A stretch of 54,722 nucleotides of DNA from a virus, in the IMG/VR virus record IMGVR_UViG_3300018083_000035, positions 1 through 54,722 of that record; one strand, given 5' to 3'. Shown here piece by piece: positions 23,954 to 31,741 of this stretch. The notes beneath the pieces were generated by a model, which did not search any database, had not been told where the DNA came from, and saw only the letters and a program-made list of their open reading frames with translations. Within the stretch, counting starts at the first letter, position 1, and each line of letters begins with the position of its first letter. The translations under genes and the position numbers were made by a program.

Positions 23954-26900
23954 TGGCCTACATGGACGAGATGGCCTTGGAGCGGGAGAAGTCGAAGCAG
24001 GCAATGATTGCCGGCAAGACGCCGCTGCTCGGCGCCGACACCACCTCGATGCTGCATGCGTTGGGGGTCAACCTCGGCGTGGTGCCACCCGGCACGCCGC
24101 CCAGCCAGATGACGCAATTGCTGGAGGGCCTGGTTAAAGGCCCGGGCGCCAAGAACATCCGCGTCGATGAGCAGAAGCCACTCCAGGTGCAGCAGCTGAT
24201 GGGCAAGGTTGCGTCCCTGCCGCCCAACCGCTTTGACGGCGGCGACGATATCGGCGCAGCCTTGCTCGGCGCCATGCCGAGCGCCAAAGACAAGGCACTC
24301 AACCGGCTGCTGCAACAGGAGAAGAACAAGCCGCCGGTCGGCGGTGGCACTCCAGCAGCACCAGGCACGCCGCCGGCCCCGGGCGCCAACCGCAACAGAC
24401 TGTCCGGCAACGTGCCGCTGGCCAAAGCCAACGACTTGACCGGCGTCGACCCCAAGGTGGCACTGGCCGCCAAGGAATGGGCGCAGGTCTACAACAGTCG
24501 GCCGGACGCCACCCACACGGTGCAGTTCACCTCGGGCAAGCGCGAGGGCGATCCCCGCGAGCACGGCCGCGGCAACGCCTTCGACATGCAGCTGATCGAT
24601 AAATCGACCGGCAAGGCGCTGGAGAACTACCGGACCAACGACCCCAAGACGTTCAAGGCGTACCAGGACTACGCGAATGGATTCCATCAGTACCTGGAAG
24701 CCAACCACCCCGACCTGGCCAAGCTGCATCGCTGGGGCGGCTACTTCTCCGGCGACCAATCGGTCTACGGCAGCCTCGACCAGATGCACCATGACTTCGC
24801 CGGCGATCGTATCGGCATGGCCGGCGGATCCTGGAAGGATGGCTTGTCGCCAGGCCAAGCCAAGCTGTTCCCCGGCCTGGTCCCGGGCGGGGGCCTGGCA
24901 GGCAAGCCGCCGATGGCGCCAGGCCGGCCGACCTTGGCCGCGCCCGCAGCCGCGGCGCCCGCGGCGCAGCCAGGCAACCGGACCTTGGTCGAGCAACGCC
25001 GGCCGGTCGCTAACTTCTTCGATAAGAACCCCACCGCCAAAGACCAGATGGCGGCGGCGGCCTACACCGAAGATAACAATTCTAGGGAGGGCCGCATCGC
25101 CGTACATGAGGCGGGGGCGAATCGCATCATCGCCAACGGCCGGCCGGTCACCGATATCATCGACCCCAAATACTACCAGGCGATGAACGACCCGGCGATG
25201 CGGCCCAAGTACGACGCCGCGCTGAAGCGGATCCAAACCGATCCGCAGTTCCGCGCCCAGCTGCACGCCGAGATCGATGAGGCGCACAAGAAGGGGACCA
25301 ATTACTCCAACCTCGCAACGGACTTCGGCAGCGGCAAGACCGCGGCGAGCTCCAAGACCAACTCCACGCACGTCGGCACGGTCGGCGGCAATGACTTCTT
25401 CATCAAGAACAAGAACCCGGAGGTGCACGGCGGCACCACGGTGGCGAACAATCAGAAATGGCAGGCATCCACTGCGGCCGAGCTGAAGAAAGACCAGGGG
25501 GTGAAGCCGGCGGCGGCGCTTACGCCGCAAGGGAATCAGGTTACAAAGGAAGCTAGTCCACCGCCTGCACCGGCGGCTGCTGCGGATCCTGCCCCCAAAG
25601 CGGCCGCACCACCGCCACAGGCCGCGGCACCGGCGGCGCCCGCATCGCCGCCGGCAGCGGCCCAGCTCGGGCCGTCGGGCGAAGAGCCACTCGAACCGGA
25701 GCCGGCCGCCGCACCGGCGGCTCCGGCAGCGCCTGCGGTAGCAGCACCACTCCCACCTGCGCCCGCGGCAGCCGCGGCGCCGGTTAAGCCCCCGGCAGCG
25801 ACGCCCCCTGCGCCACAGCCGGTCGCCAAGCCGGCGCCGCCAGCCGCTGCTCCGGTTAATCCAGCGCACGCGCTGCTCGATACCAAGGTGGTCGACCTGG
25901 TGAAGCGCGGCGGCACGCCCGACCAGGTCAGTCAGGCGCAGACCTACCTCGGCGATCGCACGCTGCGCCAGGCGATGGACATGCCGCTGATCGGCAGCCG
26001 GGTGGCCGAAGGGGTGAAACCCTACCTCGGCAAGATGGGGGTTACCCAGCAGCAGCTCGACGCCGCCTACAAGGAAGGCCCGCCGAAGGCCGCGCCACCC
26101 GGCAAGCGCAGTGACCTCGGCACCTCGGGCGCCACCGACTTCAGTGCCAGCAAACGGCTGGCGCCGGCGCCGGCCGAGGCAGCCGCGCCGGTCGACCCCA
26201 ATGCAGCGACGTTGGATCCGCTTGAGCAGAAGCCCGTGCAGAACGATGACGGCTCAATCTCGACCGTGCGAACGATCGGCGTGGAGGACCAAGGCAAGGA
26301 GGTCAACATTCCTACCGTGCCGGCCGAGGGCGGCCGCGTAATGTCTGACGCGGAGGCGCGTCAGCGTTATGTAGAAACCGGCAAGCACCTGGGCAAATTC
26401 GACACGGTCGAGCAGGCCGGCGCCGCCGCGGAGAAGCTACACCAGGACGAAGCGGCGCGAATAAGCGAGCAGCCGAAGGGCCAGCAGGGCGCGATGACGC
26501 CGGAGATGGCCAAGGCGCTGACCGATGCCTACAAAGACGAAAGCCGGGTTGCGCCGGATATGCCAGCCCCGCCGGCCGATGCCATGCCGGTGCTTCCGGC
26601 GCAGCCTGCCACGCCCGCCGGTGGTACCGCCGGCGGGCTGTCGCTTGCGCCGCCGGGATTAAGCTCGATCCCGACCGGCGCGGTGGCGCCAGGCGCGCCT
26701 GGCAGCCAGGGCGGCAGCATTGCCTTGGCGGGAATGTTGCCGCCCATTGAAAACGCCACGTTCTCGTCGCCGCTGATCGACCAGACCGCGGCGCGCGGCG
26801 GCGGCGCCGGCATGGGCCTGTCGCCGATCGCGCCGCAGATCCTGCAAGGCTGGGGTTGGGGCGGCGGCAGTGGGATCGGTGCCGGCCTGGATTGGGGCGG

Positions 26901-26961
26901 TGGCGGCGGCTTCGACTTCGGTGGCGGTGGGATGCCGATGGGCGGCACCGGCGGCTGGTAA
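23953..26961 (+). CDS. giant virion protein with M15 (VanY-type) peptidase domain (1002 aa)
   Basis: Three parts are visible. Residues about 165-285 look like an M15 zinc peptidase: EHGRGNAFD gives His204-x6-Asp211, and GSLDQMHHDF gives His279/280, the usual three-ligand layout of murein D,D- or L,D-peptidases. A helical middle and a very Ala/Pro-rich linker (about 530-640) follow. The segment at about 755-840, with NDDGSISTVRTIGVE and GKHLGKFDTVEQA, matches a domain common at the ends of phage structural proteins. Likely cuts peptidoglycan during DNA entry and perhaps lysis. Last gene of the late operon; it faces a convergent gene 11 bases away. Confidence 0.7.
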   Translation: MAYMDEMALEREKSKQAMIAGKTPLLGADTTSMLHALGVNLGVVPPGTPPSQMTQLLEGLVKGPGAKNIRVDEQKPLQVQQLMGKVASLPPNRFDGGDDIGAALLGAMPSAKDKALNRLLQQEKNKPPVGGGTPAAPGTPPAPGANRNRLSGNVPLAKANDLTGVDPKVALAAKEWAQVYNSRPDATHTVQFTSGKREGDPREHGRGNAFDMQLIDKSTGKALENYRTNDPKTFKAYQDYANGFHQYLEANHPDLAKLHRWGGYFSGDQSVYGSLDQMHHDFAGDRIGMAGGSWKDGLSPGQAKLFPGLVPGGGLAGKPPMAPGRPTLAAPAAAAPAAQPGNRTLVEQRRPVANFFDKNPTAKDQMAAAAYTEDNNSREGRIAVHEAGANRIIANGRPVTDIIDPKYYQAMNDPAMRPKYDAALKRIQTDPQFRAQLHAEIDEAHKKGTNYSNLATDFGSGKTAASSKTNSTHVGTVGGNDFFIKNKNPEVHGGTTVANNQKWQASTAAELKKDQGVKPAAALTPQGNQVTKEASPPPAPAAAADPAPKAAAPPPQAAAPAAPASPPAAAQLGPSGEEPLEPEPAAAPAAPAAPAVAAPLPPAPAAAAAPVKPPAATPPAPQPVAKPAPPAAAPVNPAHALLDTKVVDLVKRGGTPDQVSQAQTYLGDRTLRQAMDMPLIGSRVAEGVKPYLGKMGVTQQQLDAAYKEGPPKAAPPGKRSDLGTSGATDFSASKRLAPAPAEAAAPVDPNAATLDPLEQKPVQNDDGSISTVRTIGVEDQGKEVNIPTVPAEGGRVMSDAEARQRYVETGKHLGKFDTVEQAGAAAEKLHQDEAARISEQPKGQQGAMTPEMAKALTDAYKDESRVAPDMPAPPADAMPVLPAQPATPAGGTAGGLSLAPPGLSSIPTGAVAPGAPGSQGGSIALAGMLPPIENATFSSPLIDQTAARGGGAGMGLSPIAPQILQGWGWGGGSGIGAGLDWGGGGGFDFGGGGMPMGGTGGW

Positions 26962-26971
26962 AGGCGGACAG

Positions 26972-27202
26972 TCAGTCCCGATCGTGCTCCGTCACAAAGC
27001 AATCGAAGCATTGCTCATGACCTAGGTGCTGCTCCTCGTCATCGAGTAGCTCGCGGCAATCGATACATCGTGCGCAATGGCATTCATCCGGTCCCGGCAT
27101 CTTGTCACTATCAGCAACAAGCTTATCGCAATCCTCGCAATGCTCGACAGCAGGGTCATGCATCACCAGCGTGCGATCGTTATCTGTGGGGACCGCTGTC
27201 AT
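26972..27202 (-). CDS. Cys-rich zinc-ribbon-like small protein (76 aa)
   Basis: Contains four CxxC-type clusters: HCEDC, ECHCARCIDC and HEQCFDC, with His and Asp residues between, consistent with one or two structural zinc sites. Acidic overall. The second gene downstream of the divergent promoter region, after the secreted protein gene. Small zinc-ribbon proteins of phages are often nucleic-acid or host-protein binders; no specific function can be given. Confidence 0.6.
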   Translation of the reverse strand: MTAVPTDNDRTLVMHDPAVEHCEDCDKLVADSDKMPGPDECHCARCIDCRELLDDEEQHLGHEQCFDCFVTEHDRD

Positions 27203-27214
27203 AACCGTTTAGAC

Positions 27215-27242
27215 CGCCAAAAATTTTTTCCCATTTTTCAAC
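27215..27242. promoter_or_regulatory. conserved AT intergenic element, copy 3
   Basis: CCAAAAATTTTTTC then ATTTTTCAAC, matching 6065-6090 and 53854-53880 in the plus orientation, but here it lies between two minus-strand genes. Being preserved away from the terminase cassette, it is unlikely to be only a duplication remnant. Confidence 0.45.
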
Positions 27243-27287
27243 CTGGCCCCGGCGGCGCTACACATGCACGCCGTCGGAACCGGTCGA

Positions 27288-28058
27288 TCAGGCCGCGAGC
27301 AGTCGCGCCTTGCGGCGCCGGTGCAGCCCGACCAAACCGAACAATCCCGCCACTAAGGCCGGCAGCCCGGTGCCGACCGCGGGGAGCGGGACCGCGGTGA
27401 CTTGCGGGATGAGGAAGAACGAGTCGGGGCCGTCGTTGGCGTTGGTGATCCGAGCAAAGAACATGACCTGGTCCCCAGCTGAGACACCAGCCAGAGATAA
27501 TCCAGATAACGTGTAGTCAGGAAATCCGGTGCCGTTATTTAACGGACTGATGTCATAGCCACCCGGCGGCCGGAACACGGCCAGGACGGTGTGCTGGGTG
27601 AGATTGAGGAACCAAAAACTCTCCAGAATCTGAGCATCGGTGCCTGCTTGATTTGAATCCAAGCCAACAGAGAAGCCGTTGAAGCCGCCGACAGCTGCGA
27701 GGAATGCAGCCCCAGGCGACAGGGAGTAGCCGGTGGTCCCCAGGAACTGATCCTGGGCCAGGCCGGATCCGCCGCCGCCGGGAACGGTCGCGGTGGAAAA
27801 GTAGCTGACGGTGTTCTGGGCGCCGTTGTTGTGGAAATCGTTATAGCCGAATCCAGACGGTTGAAGCGGCTGGGTCGCCCCGCAGATCAGGCACGGTAAG
27901 TTGGTGGTTTGCTGACCGGGTGCGGTTGGCGAGATCGTGATCGTCGCCGCGCCGTCGGTGATCCACGGCGTCGGGTCGAGGCCGAGGTTAACGATCGCGG
28001 CTTGCACAGGTACGGTGAATAGAAGCGCCGCCAGGGCGGCGCCGACTAAGCGGCTCAT
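27288..28058 (-). CDS. secreted protein with PEP/VPLPA-CTERM-type sorting tail (256 aa)
   Basis: N-terminal signal peptide (MSRLVGAALAALLFTVPVQA, cleavage expected after VQA). The mature part is beta-rich, with a CLIC motif and Gly/Asn-rich strands. The C-terminus reads VPLPA at about residues 223-227, then a hydrophobic helix (GLPALVAGLFGLVGL) and a basic end (HRRRKAR). This is the tripartite layout of PEP/VPLPA-CTERM signals recognised by exosortases in host cells. A host-derived surface protein carried by the phage is the likely meaning. ATG overlaps the upstream stop (ATGA), with AGAGGAA as ribosome site. Confidence 0.65.
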   Translation of the reverse strand: MSRLVGAALAALLFTVPVQAAIVNLGLDPTPWITDGAATITISPTAPGQQTTNLPCLICGATQPLQPSGFGYNDFHNNGAQNTVSYFSTATVPGGGGSGLAQDQFLGTTGYSLSPGAAFLAAVGGFNGFSVGLDSNQAGTDAQILESFWFLNLTQHTVLAVFRPPGGYDISPLNNGTGFPDYTLSGLSLAGVSAGDQVMFFARITNANDGPDSFFLIPQVTAVPLPAVGTGLPALVAGLFGLVGLHRRRKARLLAA

Positions 28059-28240
28059 TTGGGTGGTTCCTCTGTTGGGATGTCGTCCGGTTCAACCTTA
28101 GCAGGCTTCTTGGTCTTTGCTTTGGACCTGTACAGTTTCTTATTGGTCTGTGGATCGGTGCGATCGGCAATCTGATTGCGCGTCCGAAACACCTTGGCGT
28201 CAATCAGCATCAGTTCGCGGAGCTGGAACTCGGGATCCAT
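28055..28240 (-). CDS. small basic/acidic hypothetical protein (61 aa)
   Basis: MDPEFQLRELMLIDAKVFRTRNQIADRTDPQTNKKLYRSKAKTKKPAK with an acidic Pro-rich end. ATG 28240 preferred; a TTG at 28258 would add six residues. First gene of the minus-strand unit, coupled (ATGA) to the secreted protein gene. A promoter-like TATAGT lies only seven bases upstream, so the message may be leaderless. No domain recognised. Confidence 0.5.
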   Translation of the reverse strand: MDPEFQLRELMLIDAKVFRTRNQIADRTDPQTNKKLYRSKAKTKKPAKVEPDDIPTEEPPK

Positions 28241-28246
28241 CGGCCG

Positions 28247-28274
28247 ACTATATCTCAACTATTCTGGGACGCAA
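28247..28274 (-). promoter_or_regulatory. sigma70-like promoter for minus-strand unit
   Basis: Read on the minus strand: TTGCGT (28274-28269), 16 bases, TATAGT (28252-28247). It lies between divergent genes. Within the same interval CTCAAC (28254-28259) and GTTGAG (28294-28299) form an inverted pair that could be an operator for the Cro-like product encoded just to the right. Confidence 0.35.
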
Positions 28275-28312
28275 CGCTTGCTTACTCAGAAAGGTTGAGT
28301 TAGGTGTGGGAT

Positions 28313-28543
28313 ATGACAACATTCCGCACCACCGCAGACATCATTAACGCGCTCGGCGGCATCGAAGCCATGGCCGAGCTGACCGGCACTTCGGAAAACG
28401 GCGTCTATAACTGGCGGGCAGGAAAGCAATTTCCCGCAGACACTTACCGGCTGCTCAAGGATGCACTGGAGGAAATCGGTCACGATGCGCCGGATCATCT
28501 ATGGCCTATGCGTAAGGCTCCGCGAAAGGCTGCGAAAAGGTAA
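28313..28543 (+). CDS. Cro/YdaS-like helix-turn-helix regulator (76 aa)
   Basis: MTTFRTTADIINALGGIEAMAELTGTSENGVYNWRAGKQFPADTYRLLKDALEEIG fits the Cro/YdaS fold: helix, LTGTSENGVYNWRAGK as the helix-turn-helix, then a helix and an APDHLWPM end with a basic tail. ATG 28313 chosen; GTGGG is upstream and an in-frame GTG at 28304 is the alternative. It opens the plus-strand early unit and faces the minus-strand unit across a 72 bp promoter region, as expected for an early-gene switch. No CI partner or integrase is seen. Confidence 0.7.
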   Translation: MTTFRTTADIINALGGIEAMAELTGTSENGVYNWRAGKQFPADTYRLLKDALEEIGHDAPDHLWPMRKAPRKAAKR

Positions 28544-28557
28544 TGCGTCCGCGGCCA

Positions 28558-28588
28558 TGCTGCGCCGGGTGCTCTACCCGGCGCAGCA
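28558..28588 (+). promoter_or_regulatory. perfect 13-bp stem hairpin between regulator and next gene
   Basis: Arms 28558-28570 and 28576-28588 pair perfectly around GCTCT. No T-run follows, so a classic terminator is unlikely; an mRNA-processing or stabilising hairpin, or a DNA site, is possible. The next gene has its own AGAAAGG ribosome site downstream. Confidence 0.5.
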
Positions 28589-28613
28589 ACTTAACAACAG
28601 AAAGGCGAAAACC

Positions 28614-29003
28614 ATGAACGCACCTCGTCAACAGACGCGCCCGCTGCCCGATGTCGAGAACGACCATCGTGTCGCTGCTCTAGCAAAAGTCACGCAGATG
28701 CACGAAGACCTGATCAACGCTCAGAACACCATCAGTCAGATGCGGATCGATCTCAACCGCGAGCACGATCGCGTGCAGATGATGGTCGAGGAACGCGATC
28801 GCTACCGCCATGAGTCCTTGCGGCTGCACAAGATGCTGGTCGAGCTCACAACCCAAATGGCTAATATCGGTCTATTGACACGTCGCGCCGAGGATTACAT
28901 CGCCGCGGTCCACGAACTGGATCATGCGCCGACCCCGACCACGGCGGCATTGAACGAGCTCGCGGCCGACCTCGGCGCCAAGCAATTGGAGAAAACGCCA
29001 TGA
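28614..29003 (+). CDS. coiled-coil hypothetical protein (129 aa)
   Basis: AGAAAGG precedes ATG 28614. Residues about 25-95 form a strong coiled coil (EDLINAQNTISQMRIDLNRE...VEERDRYRHESLRLHKMLVEL). The C-terminal third is Ala-rich and helical. Early-operon position after the Cro-like gene; ends in an ATGA overlap with the next gene. No known family; oligomeric scaffold or host-takeover adaptor are guesses. Confidence 0.6.
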   Translation: MNAPRQQTRPLPDVENDHRVAALAKVTQMHEDLINAQNTISQMRIDLNREHDRVQMMVEERDRYRHESLRLHKMLVELTTQMANIGLLTRRAEDYIAAVHELDHAPTPTTAALNELAADLGAKQLEKTP

Positions 29004-29290
29004 CCGCTGTCAGCGTCGTCATCAGGGGCAACGTCGACCCCAACAATACGTTGCGGGAAACCTGGGACGACATGGTCGTCAAATTGCGCGAGGCCGGGAC
29101 CGACGAAGACCAGATCCACTCCATGGAGATGACGTTCTTCATGGGCGCCGCGCAGACCTTCACCAGCATCGACAAGGCTGCCGGCCGCGGCTTGCCGGAG
29201 CTGGCCGTCGCCATGCGGCGGATATTCCATGACGTAGACGAGCACATGAAAGCGCACATGCACATCCTGCGAACCGAGGGGAATGCCTGA
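29000..29290 (+). CDS. early-region hypothetical protein (96 aa)
   Basis: ATGA overlap with the previous stop. Helical, acidic: NNTLRETWDDMVVKLREAGTDEDQIHSMEMTFFMGAAQTF..., ending with a His/Met-rich helix (VDEHMKAHMHIL). The AQTFTSIDKAAG motif followed by a helix occurs in small phage early proteins, but I cannot name a family. Confidence 0.6.
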   Translation: MTAVSVVIRGNVDPNNTLRETWDDMVVKLREAGTDEDQIHSMEMTFFMGAAQTFTSIDKAAGRGLPELAVAMRRIFHDVDEHMKAHMHILRTEGNA

Positions 29291-29502
29291 TGGCCTGGAA
29301 ACCGGAGGTGCGGGTCCACAACGACGCCAAGTGGTACGACAACGCGATCCGCTGCGAGACTGAGGCCGAAGCCCTGGCCTACGCCAAAGACCTGGAAATG
29401 CGCTGGACTTCGGCGCGGGAGGTCCGCGCCACTGAGTGCAAAGACCCGGTGAACGGCCATTGGGTCGACGGCAAGTGGAAGTGGAATGAGGACGTGCGAT
29501 GA
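29290..29502 (+). CDS. small phage protein, possible beta-fold (70 aa)
   Basis: TGATG overlap with the previous stop. WKPEVRVHNDAKWYDNAIRCETEAEALAYAKDLEMRW...VNGHWVDGKWKWNEDVR is the pattern of small phage proteins with a strand-helix-strand core (EAEALAYAKDL helix) and a Trp-rich end. The Glu/Ala helix and the RATE strand suggest a compact alpha/beta domain. Function unknown. Confidence 0.6.
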   Translation: MAWKPEVRVHNDAKWYDNAIRCETEAEALAYAKDLEMRWTSAREVRATECKDPVNGHWVDGKWKWNEDVR

Positions 29503-30089
29503 GCCAGCCGTGGACCCACGTTTCCCCGCATAGCCCCGCATATCCCCGCATCAGCGAGCATTACGTCGAGCCGTTCTGGGTCAGCGAGCGATTGTTCCAA
29601 GAGGAGCATTTCCACGGCAGGCTCTATGACCCGGCCTGCGGCTTCGGCCGGATCGTCGTCGCCGCGCTGAAAGCCGGCCTCGACGCATACGGCACCGATA
29701 TTGTCGACCGCGGCGGCAGCGGGCCGGACTCCTACCACGGCTACCCGCTGGAGGATTTCCTCGACCACGAAGGCGTACACGACAACATAGTGTCGAACCC
29801 GCCCTTTGACGTATTTGAAAGCTTCACCTTGCACGCGCTGGCGCTAGCCAACCGCAAGGTCGCGTTGATCATACCAACGGCTCGACTGAATGCCGCCCGG
29901 TGGCTAGCAGACATGCCGCTGCGGCGGGTGTGGCTCCTGACGCCGCGGCCGTCGATGCCGCCAGGCCACGTTATCACGGCCGGCGGCAAGGTGGGCGGTG
30001 GCAAGTCGGACTATTGTTGGTTGGTATTTGAACATGGATTCACAGGCGCACCAGAATTGAAGTGGCTACATCGAGATGGAGTCGTATGA
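29499..30089 (+). CDS. DNA adenine methyltransferase-like enzyme (196 aa)
   Basis: SAM-binding motif I DPACGFGRIV near residues 44-53 and catalytic motif IV SNPPFDVF near 95-102 (NPPF class), in the order expected for N6-adenine or N4-cytosine methyltransferases. The protein is short for a stand-alone enzyme and has a reduced target-recognition part (about residues 120-196). No restriction endonuclease neighbour, so it probably protects phage DNA or alters gene control. A small tandem CCCCGCATA repeat lies in its first codons. ATGA overlap upstream. Confidence 0.75.
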   Translation: MSQPWTHVSPHSPAYPRISEHYVEPFWVSERLFQEEHFHGRLYDPACGFGRIVVAALKAGLDAYGTDIVDRGGSGPDSYHGYPLEDFLDHEGVHDNIVSNPPFDVFESFTLHALALANRKVALIIPTARLNAARWLADMPLRRVWLLTPRPSMPPGHVITAGGKVGGGKSDYCWLVFEHGFTGAPELKWLHRDGVV

Positions 30090-30130
30090 TGGTTAATCCT
30101 TCACGCTTCAAACGGATAACGAGGCCCACT

Positions 30131-30340
30131 ATGCCGAACGTGCGGTTCGTCTATCTGACCATGCCCCAGAATGAAACCGTAGTTCTCAACGTCAACACCG
30201 GCGACACGCACAACCGCTACCAGGTCAACCGCGACCAGCTATTCTTACTGAACAAGCAGATCGTGGAGATCCTGGTCCGCAACCGTTTCGACCACGAAGA
30301 CCAGCTGGTGCTCGACCTGGAAAAAGCTGCTACGCTGTAA
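30131..30340 (+). CDS. small hypothetical protein (69 aa)
   Basis: ATG 30131 has GAGG seven bases upstream; the alternative ATG at 30086 overlaps the methyltransferase stop and adds 15 basic residues. The product MPNVRFVYLTMPQNETVVLNVNTGDTHNRYQVNRDQLFLLNKQIVEILVRN is beta-alpha, resembling small phage early proteins. Its end overlaps the convergent helicase gene by 11 bases. Confidence 0.55.
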   Translation: MPNVRFVYLTMPQNETVVLNVNTGDTHNRYQVNRDQLFLLNKQIVEILVRNRFDHEDQLVLDLEKAATL

Positions 30341-31739
30341 CCTGTTGACGAGAATCCCTTACGACTTCATGACGGCGCAGGTAGGCCTCAAACGCCTTTT
30401 GTGCCGTCATTTTCTTGTGCACGCGGTCGACCTTCATCTGGTCGACGGTGTCATGGGCCAGGCAAACGCGCACCACCACCGGCTTGGTCTGGCCGGAACG
30501 ATATATCCTGGCGATCGTTTGCTCCCACATCTCCGGTGACCAGGTGGGAGAGATCCAGGCCATGTCGCAGCCGCCGAATTGCAGGTTCAGGCCATGGCCG
30601 CCCGAAGCCGGGTGCAGCGCCATGAACGGCAGCTTCCCCTCATTCCATTGGGTGATGTATTGATCCGATGCCTTGTTGGTGACCCCCGCGCCGAGATACG
30701 GAAGATCCTGGCCGAGCAGCCCGCGCAGCATTTCCAGATCCTCGCGATACTCGTAGACGATCAGCACCGGCCCGTCGGCGCCGTCGATAATCTCTTCGAC
30801 CCACTCCTCCTTCTCGCCGTGAATCCGATGGGTCACACCATCGTTATAGACGAAACCGTTGGCCAGCTGCGCCAGCTTGCCGGTCGCGACCGCGGCCGAC
30901 TTGGCGATGACGATGTCGCCAGTGTCGGCCTCCAGCGCCAGCTCCTGTTCCATGTCTTCGTATTGCTTGCGGGCGTCGGCTGGAAGATCGACCCGATCAA
31001 ACAGGATAAGAAGTTCCGGCAATTGCGGCAGCTCGTCGTCGCGCAAGGTGACGCAAAGCGGTGCAATCTCGCGGTTAATGACTTCCTCCGCACCCGGCAG
31101 CGGCGCCCATGTGTAGCCTTGGTAATCCGTCGCGTAGAACCGCTCGCTACGCCAGCGGTAGAACGATTTCCCCCACAAACCTCCGCGGGTTACCACCGTC
31201 GCCGGCATAAACAGGTTCTCGGCGCCTGACGGCCGCAGCGTGCCGGTCAAGCCCCAGACCATCTTCCAGCGTTTGGCATAGCGCAGCAGCTTGCGAGCTC
31301 GCACGCCAGACGGATTGCGCAGCTTGGATATCTCGTCAATCACCAGCAGATCGAACAGCGGATGCTCGTCTGGATATTCCACCAGCTGGTCGAGCAGCCA
31401 CTGCACCACGTCGATGCCGATGATGGTGAGATTGTATTCAACCGCGTTCGACAACATGTCGACGCGCTGCTTGGGCGAGCCGGTGATCACCTGGTAGGTC
31501 AGGCCTTTGGTGTGCGCCCACTGCGCGATCTCGTCCGGCCAGACGTTGCGGGCCACGCGCTTCGGCGCGATCACCAGCGCGTGGCGGATGTGACCGTCAC
31601 GGAATAGCTCCTCGATCGCGGTCAGCGCGGCGATCGTCTTGCCGCCGCCCGGGCGCGCCACCGCGATCTTCTCGTCGGACTCATAGAGCGCCGTGGCAAT
31701 GCGGTGCTGGTACGGCCGCAGTTCCGATTTCTGTCGCAT
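30330..31739 (-). CDS. SNF2/DEAD-type helicase (469 aa)
   Basis: Walker A RPGGGKTIA near residues 30-37, motif II as DEIS near 136, motif III LTGT, and a C-terminal RecA domain ending with QTIARIYRSGQTKPV (motif VI, the SNF2/RapA-type SGQ). Phage members of this group unwind or remodel DNA in replication and recombination. ATG 31739 preferred (GAGTGG upstream); GTG codons at 31745 and 31748 are alternatives that overlap the upstream stop. Last gene of the minus-strand replication unit. Confidence 0.85.
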   Translation of the reverse strand: MRQKSELRPYQHRIATALYESDEKIAVARPGGGKTIAALTAIEELFRDGHIRHALVIAPKRVARNVWPDEIAQWAHTKGLTYQVITGSPKQRVDMLSNAVEYNLTIIGIDVVQWLLDQLVEYPDEHPLFDLLVIDEISKLRNPSGVRARKLLRYAKRWKMVWGLTGTLRPSGAENLFMPATVVTRGGLWGKSFYRWRSERFYATDYQGYTWAPLPGAEEVINREIAPLCVTLRDDELPQLPELLILFDRVDLPADARKQYEDMEQELALEADTGDIVIAKSAAVATGKLAQLANGFVYNDGVTHRIHGEKEEWVEEIIDGADGPVLIVYEYREDLEMLRGLLGQDLPYLGAGVTNKASDQYITQWNEGKLPFMALHPASGGHGLNLQFGGCDMAWISPTWSPEMWEQTIARIYRSGQTKPVVVRVCLAHDTVDQMKVDRVHKKMTAQKAFEAYLRRHEVVRDSRQQVTA

Positions 31740-31741
31740 GT

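Noticed and set aside
23950-25869. 639-codon minus-strand frame opposite the giant virion protein
   Set aside because: Arg/Gly-rich shadow of Ala/Pro-rich codons; the plus frame has the peptidase motifs.
19879-26961. Tape-measure protein
   Set aside because: The large late proteins are helical and linker-rich, but there are no tail-tube, sheath or tail-assembly frameshift genes; podovirus internal proteins fit better.
28313-28543. Temperate lysogeny module
   Set aside because: A Cro-like gene is present but no CI repressor, integrase, excisionase or attachment site could be seen.
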